DNA from: RUG11241 sp964560085
GTDB taxonomy: Bacteria > Bacillota_I > Bacilli_A > RF39 > UBA660
DNA length: 64,000 bases
Reading direction: 5' to 3'
NCBI GenBank assembly: GCA_964560085.1
Contig: CAZLKF010000002.1
Coordinates: forward strand, 1 to 64,000
Positions 30,569-39,320 of this stretch are shown here, in pieces. Under the pieces are notes generated by a model. That model saw nothing but the letters and a program-made list of their open reading frames with translations. It searched no databases and was not told where the DNA came from. Numbering within the stretch: position 1 is the stretch's first letter; each line of letters begins with the position of its first letter. The translations under genes were made by a program, and so were the position numbers.

Positions 30569-32071
30569 CTATTTTTTAATTAATGATTTTCCAGTCATCT
30601 CAACTGGTTTTTCTATATCCATAAGTTCTAAAATTGTTGGGGCAATATCTGATAAGGCCCCTGTATTTAATAATTGAGCTTTGCTATTAAAAATAATTAA
30701 AGGAACTAAGTTTGTTGTATGTGCTGTCAAAATATTATTATCATCATCCAACATCTCTTCGCAATTGCCATGATCAGCAGTTACAATCATTGCTCCGTTT
30801 AATTCTTTAACTTTTGTAATTATTTTCCCTAAGCATTCATCCATTGCTTCAATTGCTTTTATAGCTGCATCATATACACCAGTATGTCCGACCATATCAC
30901 CATTAGCAAAATTTAAGATCACTAAATCAAAATCATTTAAATTTTCTAACACTTTGTCAGTAACTTCATAAACACTCATTTCAGGTTTTAAATCATATGT
31001 TGTTACTTTGGGTGATGGCACTAAAATTCTTTTGCAGCCTTCTAAATCTTTATCCAATCCACCATCAAAGAAATAAGTTACATGTGCATATTTTTCGGTT
31101 TCAGCAATTCGTAATTGCTTAAACCCTAGTTTACTAACATATTCACCTAAAGTATTATCTAAAGTTGCAAGTTTGAAAGCATTAGTTGTAATCACATCAT
31201 CGCTCACTTTCATCATCGTAACCAATTTAATATTGTTTAACCTCTTTGCAGGAAATTCATTAAAAGATGGATTGGTGATGCTGTAAAATAGTTCTCTTAA
31301 GCGATCAGGTCGATAATTAAAGACAATTAAGCCATCATTATCATCTATTGTCCCACTATTATCTAAAACTGTTGGCACAATAAATTCATCTGTCACATTA
31401 TTTGCATAATTATTGTCAATTACTTCTTTATATGAATTTGCATGAACTCCAAAACCATTTACAATTGCGTCATAAGCAACTTTTATTCTTTCCCAACGAT
31501 TATCACGATCCATTGCATAAAAACGACCAGAAATAGTTGCAATGGTTCCAATTTTTGTTTCAAGTATTTTGGCATTCAATTGTTCAAAAAATTGCATAGA
31601 AGAATGAGGTAATGTATCTCTACCATCTGTAAAAAGATGATAATACACATCTTTTACTTCTTCTTTTTTACACAATTCAATAATTGCTAATAAGTGATTA
31701 ATAGTTGAATGAATCCCACCATCACTTAAGAGACCAAAAATATGCAATTTTGAATTGTTGATTTTAACATGATTTATTACATTCAATAATTGTTCATTTT
31801 GAAAAAATTCACCATTCTTTATTTTGGCATTAATTAATTCTAATGGTTGATATACTACTCTACCTGCACCAATATTTAAATGACCAACTTCTGAATTTCC
31901 CATTTGACCAGCTGGTAAGCCTACTGGTTCACCGCTTGCAGTTAAAGTTGTATGAGGATAATTATTCCATATATAATTAAAATTAGGTTTATTTGCATTA
32001 GCAAAAGCATTCCCTTTCACTTTTTCGCTTAAGCCAACTCCATCTAAAATTGTTAATACTACTGGTTTCAT
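30569..32071 (-). CDS. gpmI: 2,3-bisphosphoglycerate-independent phosphoglycerate mutase
   Basis: This 500-residue protein interconverts 3- and 2-phosphoglycerate using two manganese ions and a phosphoserine. It has the metal site in TILDGVG, the catalytic serine in GNSEVGHLNIGAGR, the FTDGRDTLP and GRFYAMDRDNRW substrate loops, and the late metal residues in NFANGDMVGHTG and TADHGNCEEM. Length matches the family. It is the last gene of a run dagK-gpmI with a 4-bp gap; tpiA is nearby, so glycolysis genes are loosely grouped here. Confidence 0.97.
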   Translation of the reverse strand: MKPVVLTILDGVGLSEKVKGNAFANANKPNFNYIWNNYPHTTLTASGEPVGLPAGQMGNSEVGHLNIGAGRVVYQPLELINAKIKNGEFFQNEQLLNVINHVKINNSKLHIFGLLSDGGIHSTINHLLAIIELCKKEEVKDVYYHLFTDGRDTLPHSSMQFFEQLNAKILETKIGTIATISGRFYAMDRDNRWERIKVAYDAIVNGFGVHANSYKEVIDNNYANNVTDEFIVPTVLDNSGTIDDNDGLIVFNYRPDRLRELFYSITNPSFNEFPAKRLNNIKLVTMMKVSDDVITTNAFKLATLDNTLGEYVSKLGFKQLRIAETEKYAHVTYFFDGGLDKDLEGCKRILVPSPKVTTYDLKPEMSVYEVTDKVLENLNDFDLVILNFANGDMVGHTGVYDAAIKAIEAMDECLGKIITKVKELNGAMIVTADHGNCEEMLDDDNNILTAHTTNLVPLIIFNSKAQLLNTGALSDIAPTILELMDIEKPVEMTGKSLIKK

Positions 32072-32075
32072 AAAC

Positions 32076-32945
32076 TCATCTTCCTTCTATTTTTAAACCA
32101 AGTCTTTTCACATCATCAGGAATATTCCTTGTTACAGTTAAACCATTTTTCAAAATACCAAAATTAAACTTATGATAACTGCGAGCTTCGCCATCTAAAT
32201 TAGCTGAAATAGCATTTGGTATTATAGCTGTGAAATCTAAATTAGTAATCATTTCTTTCAAGATTTCTGGTTCTGCTTCATGTTGACCTTTTAATACTTT
32301 TAATAATAATTTTAGTAATTTTAATCTTGTTACTTCATTCAATTGATATGCATCTAAAAGGCCATCATTAATTATAGCATTTGGAGCTATTTTAATGCCA
32401 TTACCATAGTAGCGTCCATTACAAACTGCTAATAGAGTTATTTTTTCAAGTGAATAACCTTTTTCAATAATTTGAAAATTTTGCTCTTTTAAGAATTCTC
32501 TAATGATTGCTCGTGGATATGGTAAAAATTTAGCAAAATGGCGATTTTTTTCAAGAGTTTCAATTACATTAGCATCAAAACCAACTGATGCAATATTTAA
32601 GAAATATTCCTGATTCATTATTCCAACATCTATGGTTGCTGTATCTTCAATTTTACTTTCTTTCAATGTCTTGTAAAAATCATTACCACTTCCAACCGGA
32701 ATAACTCCCAATATAGCCTTTGATCCAATAATTCCGTTTGCCACATTATTAAGTGTTCCATCACCACCGACAGCATAAATAATCATCGGTTCTTCTTTAT
32801 GACTTTCAACCATACTTATTCTAGTAGTTTCCATTGTTGACCCCGGAACTAATATTTTTCTATTATCTTTCTTTTTTAAACCGGATAAAACTTTCAAAGA
32901 TTTCCCATTTCCAGCATAAGGATTTATTATAAATACTTCTTTCAT
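32076..32945 (-). CDS. Diacylglycerol/lipid kinase family protein (DagK/YegS-like)
   Basis: This 289-residue protein starts with INPYAGNGKSLKVL, has the nucleotide-binding VGGDGTLNNVANG motif and the GVIPVGSGNDFYKTL loop, and the C-terminal SANLDGEA strand typical of the DAGK catalytic fold. In Gram-positives such kinases recycle diacylglycerol released during lipoteichoic acid synthesis. It is cytosolic or peripheral. It follows spo0A after a terminator and precedes gpmI by 4 bp. Confidence 0.88.
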   Translation of the reverse strand: MKEVFIINPYAGNGKSLKVLSGLKKKDNRKILVPGSTMETTRISMVESHKEEPMIIYAVGGDGTLNNVANGIIGSKAILGVIPVGSGNDFYKTLKESKIEDTATIDVGIMNQEYFLNIASVGFDANVIETLEKNRHFAKFLPYPRAIIREFLKEQNFQIIEKGYSLEKITLLAVCNGRYYGNGIKIAPNAIINDGLLDAYQLNEVTRLKLLKLLLKVLKGQHEAEPEILKEMITNLDFTAIIPNAISANLDGEARSYHKFNFGILKNGLTVTRNIPDDVKRLGLKIEGR

Positions 32946-32992
32946 ATTATCCCCCTAGTTAATTTTAACATAAAAGATATATTTTTAAAATA

Positions 32993-33020
32993 AAAAGTTA
33001 AAACTATTGTTCTAACTTTT
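32993..33020 (-). terminator. Intrinsic terminator of spo0A
   Basis: The arms AAAAGTTA and TAACTTTT pair, and an inner AAC/GTT pair extends the stem across one A/C mismatch to a 4-nt loop. A short T-run follows on the minus strand. The spo0A stop at 33012 lies in the stem. Confidence 0.7.
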
Positions 33021-33779
33021 CACTTTATGAAATTCTAATCTCAACTTATCAGCAATGGTAACAATGAATTCGGAATTAGTAGGTTTAGCTTTGTCTATAT
33101 CAACACTATGACCAAATATTTCTTCCATCAGATTCCAGCTTCCACGATTCCAGCTCACTTCAATTGCATGACGGATAGCTCTCTCAACACGTGAAACTGT
33201 AGTTGAAAATTTAGATGCTAATTCAGGGTATAATTCTTTAGTGATGCCACCAATTGTCTCAGGACGCTCATAAATAATACTTATACCTTCTCTAATATAT
33301 TGATATCCTTTTATATGTGAAGGAATGCCTAATTCGTGTAAAATTTTAGTAATAGACATATGTAAATTATCGCGCTTAAAATCAATGTTTTTTGTTTCTA
33401 AATTCTTCTTTGTAACATCTTGAATTCTTCTTTCTAAATCGTCTAAATCAAATGGTTTTAAAATAAAATAATTCACTCCAAATTCTGATACTTGTCTTAT
33501 AACTTCACTAGCATTATAGCTAGTTGCAACTATGACATTTTTTTCAATGTTTCTTTTTTTCATTTCCTCTAAAACATAAATTCCGTCTTTTTTTGGCATT
33601 ATTAAATCAAGAATTATTAAGTCAATTTTATCACCTAATTCTTCAATTAATTTTATTCCTTCTTCACCATCATATGCCCAAGAAGTAATTGCTATGTCTT
33701 CACTAGTTGCGAAATACTCTTTAATCATTTCTATTAAATTTACATTATCATCAATCATCAAAATTTTAGTTTTTTCCAT
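33012..33779 (-). CDS. spo0A: Sporulation master response regulator Spo0A
   Basis: This 255-residue protein has a receiver domain with acidic pocket D10-D11, phosphoacceptor D58 (LIILDLIMPKKDG), VATSYNA and K108 in ILKPF. A Spo0A C-terminal DNA-binding domain follows (about 145-255), with the highly conserved HELGIPSHIKGYQYIREGI and the recognition-helix region STTVSRVERAIRHAIEVSWNRG. Spo0A is phosphorylated by a phosphorelay or directly and switches cells to sporulation. Its own promoter contains a perfect 0A box. The gene has its own terminator. Confidence 0.97.
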   Translation of the reverse strand: MEKTKILMIDDNVNLIEMIKEYFATSEDIAITSWAYDGEEGIKLIEELGDKIDLIILDLIMPKKDGIYVLEEMKKRNIEKNVIVATSYNASEVIRQVSEFGVNYFILKPFDLDDLERRIQDVTKKNLETKNIDFKRDNLHMSITKILHELGIPSHIKGYQYIREGISIIYERPETIGGITKELYPELASKFSTTVSRVERAIRHAIEVSWNRGSWNLMEEIFGHSVDIDKAKPTNSEFIVTIADKLRLEFHKVKS

Positions 33780-33803
33780 ATATCCTCCTCATATTACGTT
33801 TTC

Positions 33804-33827
33804 ATTATAAATTTTGTAAATGTCGAA
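33804..33827 (-). promoter_or_regulatory. spo0A promoter with a 0A box
   Basis: A perfect -10 TATAAT (33804-33809) lies about 20 bp before the start codon. There is no good -35, but the 0A box TTCGACA (TGTCGAA on plus, 33821-33827) lies 11 bp upstream of the -10, near the -35 position. That geometry fits promoters directly activated by Spo0A~P, so autoactivation is likely. Confidence 0.65.
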
Positions 33828-33845
33828 ATGTGTCATAAAAATAAA

Positions 33846-33871
33846 AAGAAGCTATTTTTCAACAACTTCTT
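33846..33871 (-). terminator. Intrinsic terminator of tpiA
   Basis: A 6-bp stem (AAGAAG / CTTCTT) with a 14-nt loop is followed by TTTTTATTTTT on the minus strand. It overlaps the end of tpiA and insulates spo0A. Confidence 0.65.
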
Positions 33872-34574
33872 TCATTTTTAATACTTTCTTATAGTCTAAT
33901 GATGCTCCACCGATCAAAAAACCATCGACATTATTTATTTGATTTAATTTCTCAATATTTTTTTCACTGACACTACCTCCATATAGAATGCGAGGTTTTA
34001 TTTCATAAAGATTTGCAACAATAGTAGAAATAAAATCGATTGTTTGTTCAATATCCTCGTTTGTAGGAATTAAACCAGTTCCAATTGACCAAATTGGTTC
34101 ATAAGCAATGATAACATTTTTTAAATCATCTTTGCTAACATCTTTTAAGCCATTAGTGATTTCTCTTTTTAGTACTCTAGTTGTTCGAAGCATTTCACGC
34201 TCTTCTTTGGTTTCACCTATACAAAGAATGACTTTAATTCCTTCTTTAAGAGAATTCTTAATTTTTCTATTTACTATCAAATCATCTTCGCCTTGTTCAC
34301 TTCGACGTTCACTATGACCAATTATTGTATATGTACCACCAAGACTTTTTAATTGCTGGCAAGAAATTTCTCCTGTATGTGCTCCATTATCATATTCTGA
34401 TATGTTTTGCAATCCAATTGAATATTCATTGGATATAAAATATGGCAAGAATATTGAAGGTGGACAGAAAACAAAAGATGCATTGTTTATTTTTCCTTTG
34501 ATATTCTCAACATAATCACGAATATCTTTATAATTCAAATTCATTTTAAAATTAAAAACCATTAATTTTTTCAT
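33852..34574 (-). CDS. tpiA: Triosephosphate isomerase
   Basis: This 240-residue TIM-barrel enzyme interconverts dihydroxyacetone phosphate and glyceraldehyde-3-phosphate. The catalytic Lys and Asn are in FNFKMN, the His in IIGHSERR, the Glu in AYEPIWSIGTG, and the phosphate loop in ILYGGSVS. The first motif is FNFKMN where GNWKMN is usual, but the catalytic residues are kept. Its ATG overlaps the stop of the J-domain gene by 4 bp, so it is translationally coupled to an unrelated protein. Confidence 0.96.
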   Translation of the reverse strand: MKKLMVFNFKMNLNYKDIRDYVENIKGKINNASFVFCPPSIFLPYFISNEYSIGLQNISEYDNGAHTGEISCQQLKSLGGTYTIIGHSERRSEQGEDDLIVNRKIKNSLKEGIKVILCIGETKEEREMLRTTRVLKREITNGLKDVSKDDLKNVIIAYEPIWSIGTGLIPTNEDIEQTIDFISTIVANLYEIKPRILYGGSVSEKNIEKLNQINNVDGFLIGGASLDYKKVLKMKEVVEK

Positions 34575-36037
34575 CGTCTACCCCTTTTTTGCTCTGTATC
34601 GTAGGTTGACTGATAACGTGCTAGGTAAACATTATATTGTTCAATTGCTCTATCACGTTTTTCAATAAGTGCTTGCACTTTTTTTACTAAACTATTTTTT
34701 ATATTTGTTAATTCACAAAGTTTCGAATTATATTGATGATTTATTTCAGCAACTATTCTTTTCACTTCAATTTCGTAATTGCTTCTATAATTTTTATGCT
34801 TAAATTCTTTTTCCTGTGCTTCACTTGTAGCAACAACATATTTTTTGTCCAATTCTTGATAAACTTGATCTTGTCTTAGGATATCATTCTTAATTTTTTC
34901 ATATTCTTGATTTAAATCATTATGTGATATCAAAAAATTATATTTTTCTTGTAAAACCTCGGCATATGTTTTATTAGTTTCTGGATAGTTTGAATAGTAT
35001 AATTCTCTGTTTGCCCCGCTTTGAACAAATTGCATTTCCTTGTTATAAAGGGCAACAAAACTATTATAATATTCCAAAAATGCCTGTTGCTTTTGCATTA
35101 TCAATGGCGTTAAAGTGTTAAAACGATTTTTTAATTCTGCAAAAATGGCATCAATATTTTGACAAGAGTGTAGATAATCGGCATATAGTTTTCTTTCTCT
35201 TTCATTATAAACTTTTTGGACATTATTAGGAAATAACTCTGTTTCCCATTGTTGATTACTTTTATTAATTTGAGCAGCGTTCTTTTCAATTTCAAAATTA
35301 ATTTTAGCAATTTTCGTTTTAAAAATTGCTATTTTCTTTAGGTAAAAATTTTTAATATTTATAAAATCTTGTTCATTGCTAGGTATTTTTTTAAAGACAG
35401 CATTCCAACGACTTCTTATCAATTCCCCAAAGCCATATTGAATTTCTTCTTCAAAATCATCTTCTGCATGATAATGATATTGTCTTTCTTCTGTTTGAGT
35501 TTGTTCATAATTTGGCTTAGAATTATATGTCGATTGTCTATAATTCGGTCTTGAACCATATGATGATTGTTGTTGATAATAACTTCGTTGTTCTGTATAT
35601 TGCTGCCTTTCATTATTTTGGTAGTCATTATTATTTGTTGAACTGTTATTTTGTGCACCTGTAAATTGGCTTTTAAATGCTTCAGTTACATTCGTTTGTT
35701 TTGCCTTATTCAAATCAGATGCTAAATTTTGATAGATACTATTTATTGCAGCAGTAAATTCTTCAATTTGTTTTTTTAAATTCTCTGATTGTAAAGTATC
35801 ATACTTATCAGGGTGAATAAAAGTCATTCCTGTTTTATATAAAGATTTGAAATTGTAAGTTACAAGATTTAAATTTGTTGCTTTATATTGCGCAATTTTC
35901 TCTTTTAAATCAGCCAATTTCTTTAAATCAGCAGCAATCGTTAATAAATTATTGTAAGTAACAAAATCGGATATTTGTTCTAATAAAAGCATAAATTTTT
36001 GAGCATCTTCTTCTAATTTGTAACTTAATTCTGACAT
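34571..36037 (-). CDS. Divergent J-domain protein with Gln/Tyr-rich linker and coiled coil
   Basis: This 488-residue protein has a J-like segment near the N-terminus with the HPD tripeptide (IHPDKYD, residues 75-77) between two helices, so it may recruit DnaK. Residues about 120-185 are a low-complexity Asn/Gln/Tyr/Ser-rich linker. The rest (about 210-488) is charged and helical, probably coiled coil, with no zinc fingers or classical DnaJ client domain. It is not a standard DnaJ. It stands between rplQ and tpiA, overlapping tpiA by 4 bp. Its function is unknown. Confidence 0.78.
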   Translation of the reverse strand: MSELSYKLEEDAQKFMLLLEQISDFVTYNNLLTIAADLKKLADLKEKIAQYKATNLNLVTYNFKSLYKTGMTFIHPDKYDTLQSENLKKQIEEFTAAINSIYQNLASDLNKAKQTNVTEAFKSQFTGAQNNSSTNNNDYQNNERQQYTEQRSYYQQQSSYGSRPNYRQSTYNSKPNYEQTQTEERQYHYHAEDDFEEEIQYGFGELIRSRWNAVFKKIPSNEQDFINIKNFYLKKIAIFKTKIAKINFEIEKNAAQINKSNQQWETELFPNNVQKVYNERERKLYADYLHSCQNIDAIFAELKNRFNTLTPLIMQKQQAFLEYYNSFVALYNKEMQFVQSGANRELYYSNYPETNKTYAEVLQEKYNFLISHNDLNQEYEKIKNDILRQDQVYQELDKKYVVATSEAQEKEFKHKNYRSNYEIEVKRIVAEINHQYNSKLCELTNIKNSLVKKVQALIEKRDRAIEQYNVYLARYQSTYDTEQKRGRR

Positions 36038-36094
36038 ATACTCACCTACTCTAATAAGATTCTACCATATATAAGATTTTTTTTCAATAAAAAA

Positions 36095-36112
36095 GAAGGT
36101 TTATTTACCTTC
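36095..36112 (-). terminator. Intrinsic terminator of the ribosomal operon
   Basis: A 6-bp stem (GAAGGT / ACCTTC) with a 6-nt loop is followed by TTTTTT on the minus strand. The rplQ stop lies in the loop. It closes the S10-spc-alpha transcript. Confidence 0.85.
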
Positions 36113-36448
36113 TACAATTTCTAAAATAACCATTAAAGCGTCATCGCCACGGCGTTCATCTAATTTTAAGATGCGTGTATAGCCTCCATTACGATCACTA
36201 TATCTAACACTTAAGTCATCAAATACTTTTTTCACAGCTTCATTATCATTTTCTAAGAAAGCTAGTGCGTTTCTACGAGCAACTAATGTGCCTTTTTTAC
36301 CATAACTAATCATTTTATCAAAGCAATTTCTTACTTCTTTAGCACGAGGTTCGGTAGTTTCGATTCTCTCATTCATGATTAAGCTTTTAGTTAAATTAGC
36401 TAGCATACTACGACGATGCTTATTAGTTCTACCTAATTTTCTATACAT
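36101..36448 (-). CDS. rplQ: 50S ribosomal protein L17
   Basis: This 115-residue protein has the L17 landmarks: MYRKLGRTNKHRRSMLANL, ERIETTEPRAKEVR near the middle, and the C-terminal GGYTRILKLDERRGDDALM. It binds 23S rRNA near the exit tunnel. It is the last gene of the alpha operon, 11 bp after rpoA, and ends at a terminator. The length is normal for Bacillota. Confidence 0.97.
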   Translation of the reverse strand: MYRKLGRTNKHRRSMLANLTKSLIMNERIETTEPRAKEVRNCFDKMISYGKKGTLVARRNALAFLENDNEAVKKVFDDLSVRYSDRNGGYTRILKLDERRGDDALMVILEIVEGK

Positions 36449-36459
36449 GAGTTTTCCTC

Positions 36460-37410
36460 CTAATCTTCATCGCGGAATTTAAGCCCCATGTCTTTAATTT
36501 TGTCAATGACTTCTTTTAAAGACTTCTTACCTAAATTACGAATCTTCATCATTTCTAATTCAGATTTTTCTGTTAAATCACCTAATGTGGCTATTCCTGC
36601 TCTTTTTAAGCAATTATAAGCGCGAACTGAGAAATCTAGATCATCAATTGATGTTTCTAATTTTTTCTGCTTGCTATCTTCTTGCTTAGCATTCATAATC
36701 CCTGTCATATCAGCAATTTCACTAATATTAGTAATTATACTTAAATGCTCCATTAAGATTTTTGATCCTAAGGCCATTGCATCTTCAGGACGCATAGAAC
36801 CATTAGTATAAACATTCATAATCAATTTATCATAATTAGCATCTTGACCAACACGAGCATTTTCAACTTCATAGTTGATTCTAACAATTGGTGAAAACAA
36901 AGCATCAATTGGAATATATCCGATTTTATTATTGTCGGCATATTCTGTATTTTCGCCTGCTGGAACATATCCACGGCCATTAGCAATTACTATTTCCATA
37001 CTTAGCTTTCCACCTTTTGCTAATGTTGCAATAACTTGATCTTTATTAACTATCTCTATATCAGAATCACATTCAATGTCAGCAGCTGTAACAACACGTT
37101 CTTCTGCAACATTAATATAAACCGTTTTGGCTTCTTCTGAATGATTTTTTACAACAACATTTTTAAGATTTAAAACTATTGTTGTAACATCTTCAACTAT
37201 TCCTTCAATTGTTTGGAATTCGTGCATAACACCATCGATTTTAATGGCGACGATTGCACTTCCCGGCATGCTTGAAAGCATTACTCTTCTTAAAGCATTA
37301 CCTAAGGTAATTCCGAACCCTCTTTCTAAAGGTTCAAGTTCAAATTTTCCATAATTACTATTTTCTACATATTCAGTTATTTTATATGTAGGTTTTTCAA
37401 AATTTAACAT
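36460..37410 (-). CDS. rpoA: RNA polymerase alpha subunit
   Basis: This 316-residue protein has the N-terminal dimerisation domain (ERGFGITLGNALRRVMLSS, GYVPAGENT) and a C-terminal domain (about 245-316, DLDFSVRAYNCLKRAGI and IRNLGKKSLKEV) that contacts UP elements and activators. It is the scaffold for polymerase assembly. The start at 37410 is set by GGAGG 8 bp upstream; 20 extra upstream codons read back into rpsK and are not translated as alpha. Confidence 0.97.
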   Translation of the reverse strand: MLNFEKPTYKITEYVENSNYGKFELEPLERGFGITLGNALRRVMLSSMPGSAIVAIKIDGVMHEFQTIEGIVEDVTTIVLNLKNVVVKNHSEEAKTVYINVAEERVVTAADIECDSDIEIVNKDQVIATLAKGGKLSMEIVIANGRGYVPAGENTEYADNNKIGYIPIDALFSPIVRINYEVENARVGQDANYDKLIMNVYTNGSMRPEDAMALGSKILMEHLSIITNISEIADMTGIMNAKQEDSKQKKLETSIDDLDFSVRAYNCLKRAGIATLGDLTEKSELEMMKIRNLGKKSLKEVIDKIKDMGLKFRDED

Positions 37411-37435
37411 GTTTCCATCCTCCCTTTTTTTACTA

Positions 37436-37819
37436 TTAGCCACGTGGACGTTTTGGTGGACGACATCCATTGTGTGGTATAGGTGTTACATCAGAGATGG
37501 CAGTTATTTCAAGACCTGCAGTTTGTAGTGAACGAATTGCTGTTTCACGACCAGATCCTAAGCCTTTTGCATAAACTTCAACTTTACGCATCCCCATATC
37601 ATATGCTGTTTTGCCAGCTGCTTCAGCAGCCATGCCAGCAGCAAATGGAGTAGACTTTTTACTTCCTTTAAATCCTAAAGTACCGGCTGAAGCCCAGCTT
37701 ATTGCATTACCTTCATCATCACAAATAGTAACTATCGTGTTGTTGAAAGTTGAATGAATGTATGCTTGACCTTGTGGTACATTCTTTTTAACTTTACGTT
37801 TTCTTGCTTTATAAGCCAT
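37436..37819 (-). CDS. rpsK: 30S ribosomal protein S11
   Basis: This 127-residue protein has QAYIHSTFNNTIVTI, ISWASAGTLGFKGSKKSTPFAA, GLGSGRETAIRSLQ and the C-terminal VTPIPHNGCRPPKRPRG, all conserved in S11. It forms part of the 30S platform and the mRNA exit channel. It lies between rpsM and rpoA in the standard alpha order. Confidence 0.98.
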   Translation of the reverse strand: MAYKARKRKVKKNVPQGQAYIHSTFNNTIVTICDDEGNAISWASAGTLGFKGSKKSTPFAAGMAAEAAGKTAYDMGMRKVEVYAKGLGSGRETAIRSLQTAGLEITAISDVTPIPHNGCRPPKRPRG

Positions 37820-37843
37820 TTATATAACCTCCTTTAAATTAGA

Positions 37844-38209
37844 TTATTTCTTCTTATTTGCAACTACTTTGCCTTTACCTTTACGTGTTCTAGCATTTCT
37901 GTTAGTTCTTTGACCACGAACTGGTAAATTTTTCTTATGACGAGTTCCTTCATATGAGTTAATTTCCATTTTTGTTTTAATGTTCATATTAACTTCACGT
38001 CTTAATTCGCCTTCGGTTTGATATTTGTTTACTTCATCACGAATACGTGTTATTTCATCAGTTGTTAATTCTTCTGCCTTTTTGTTAGCATCTACGTTTG
38101 CAGCAGTTAATATTGTATTTGATAATTGTCTGCCAATTCCGTAAATATAAGTTAGAGCAATTTCAACTCTCTTATTATTTGGTATATCTACACCTTTAAT
38201 ACGTGCCAT
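37844..38209 (-). CDS. rpsM: 30S ribosomal protein S13
   Basis: This 121-residue protein starts MARIKGVDIPNNKRVEIAL, contains YIYGIGRQLSNTIL, and ends with the basic tail THKKNLPVRGQRTNRNART. S13 contacts the P-site tRNA and bridges to the 50S subunit. It follows rpmJ by 17 bp. The length is normal. Confidence 0.98.
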   Translation of the reverse strand: MARIKGVDIPNNKRVEIALTYIYGIGRQLSNTILTAANVDANKKAEELTTDEITRIRDEVNKYQTEGELRREVNMNIKTKMEINSYEGTRHKKNLPVRGQRTNRNARTRKGKGKVVANKKK

Positions 38210-38226
38210 AAAACACCTCCTATTAT

Positions 38227-38340
38227 TTAACCTTGTTTTTGTTTATGCTTTGGATTTTCGCATATAACATATACTTTTCCTTTACGTCTTACTATCTTAC
38301 ATTTAGGACAGATAGGTTTTACTGATGGTTTAATTTTCAT
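38227..38340 (-). CDS. rpmJ: 50S ribosomal protein L36
   Basis: This 37-residue protein is MKIKPSVKPICPKCK followed by a basic segment and VICENPKHKQKQG. The zinc ligands C..C...C....H are intact, so this is the zinc-binding form. It occupies the expected slot between infA and rpsM, with GGAGG a few bases before its ATG. The length is canonical. Confidence 0.96.
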   Translation of the reverse strand: MKIKPSVKPICPKCKIVRRKGKVYVICENPKHKQKQG

Positions 38341-38352
38341 CTTTAATCCCTC

Positions 38353-38568
38353 CTACTTTCTATAGGTTATGCGCCCACGTGTTAAATCATATAGCGAAAT
38401 CGCTACTGTTACTGTATCACCTGGTGAAATACGAATGTTATTTACTCGCATTTTACCAGAAACCTGGGCTATTACAGTATGTTTATTTTCTAATTCTATT
38501 CTAAAGTCTCCTCTAGGTAAAACATCTATTACTTTTCCTTCAACTTCAATTACATCATCATGCGCCAT
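38353..38568 (-). CDS. infA: Translation initiation factor IF-1
   Basis: This 71-residue OB-fold protein has VIEVEGKVIDVLPRGDFRIEL, VIAQVSGKMRVNNIRI and the C-terminal DLTRGRITYR, all typical of IF-1. It occupies the ribosomal A site during initiation. It lies 4 bp after map and before rpmJ, the usual order in Bacillota. Confidence 0.97.
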   Translation of the reverse strand: MAHDDVIEVEGKVIDVLPRGDFRIELENKHTVIAQVSGKMRVNNIRISPGDTVTVAISLYDLTRGRITYRK

Positions 38569-38572
38569 TTTA

Positions 38573-39319
38573 TCACCTCTTCGTTAATATTGTATATCCT
38601 TCTTTTTCTACCACTATAGTATGTTCAAAATGAGCAGACGCTTCACCATCAGCAGTGATTATTGTCCAATCATCATCGAGAATATATATATTGGGGGTTC
38701 CTAAATTTAACATCGGTTCTATTGCAATTGTCATACCTGCTTTTAAAATAGGTCCTTTGCCTGGAAGTCCATAATTGGGAACGTCAGGATTTTCGTGAAC
38801 TGTTTCACCAATTCCATGACCAACCAACTCTTTTACAACTCCAAGTCTATATTTTTTAGCATAAGTTTCAATAGCATTGCCGATATCACTGATATGAATT
38901 CCTTCTTTGACAACAGCTAAACCTTCATATAAAGATTTTTCAGTATGCTCAAGTAAGTACTTCTTTTTTTCACTAATCTGTCCAACAGGATAAGTCCAAG
39001 CTGAATCACCATGATAGCCCTTATAACAAGCACCTATATCAATTGAAATGATATCACCGTTTTTTAACTTACGGTTTGAGGGAATTCCATGAACAACTTC
39101 TTCATTAATTGAAGTACAAATTGTTGCTGGATATCCTTCATATCCCTTAAATGATGGAGTCGCATTCTTGCTCAAAATAAAGTCATAAGCTAATTTATCA
39201 AGTTCCAAAGTAGAGATACCTGGTTTAACAAATTTCTGCAAGTAATTGTGAGTTTCCCCAACAATTGATCCAGCTTTTTTCATTAATTCGATTTCTCGAT
39301 CAGACTTTATCGTTATCAT
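38573..39319 (-). CDS. map: Type I methionine aminopeptidase
   Basis: This 248-residue enzyme removes the initiator methionine. The metal ligands are visible as Asp in SIDIGA and GYHGDSAW, His in VGHGIG, Glu in AIEPML and Glu in HFEHTIVV. There is no N-terminal zinc-finger extension. It starts 1 bp after the adk stop and precedes infA by 4 bp, as in other Bacillota spc operons. Confidence 0.97.
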   Translation of the reverse strand: MITIKSDREIELMKKAGSIVGETHNYLQKFVKPGISTLELDKLAYDFILSKNATPSFKGYEGYPATICTSINEEVVHGIPSNRKLKNGDIISIDIGACYKGYHGDSAWTYPVGQISEKKKYLLEHTEKSLYEGLAVVKEGIHISDIGNAIETYAKKYRLGVVKELVGHGIGETVHENPDVPNYGLPGKGPILKAGMTIAIEPMLNLGTPNIYILDDDWTIITADGEASAHFEHTIVVEKEGYTILTKR

Positions 39320-39320
39320 T

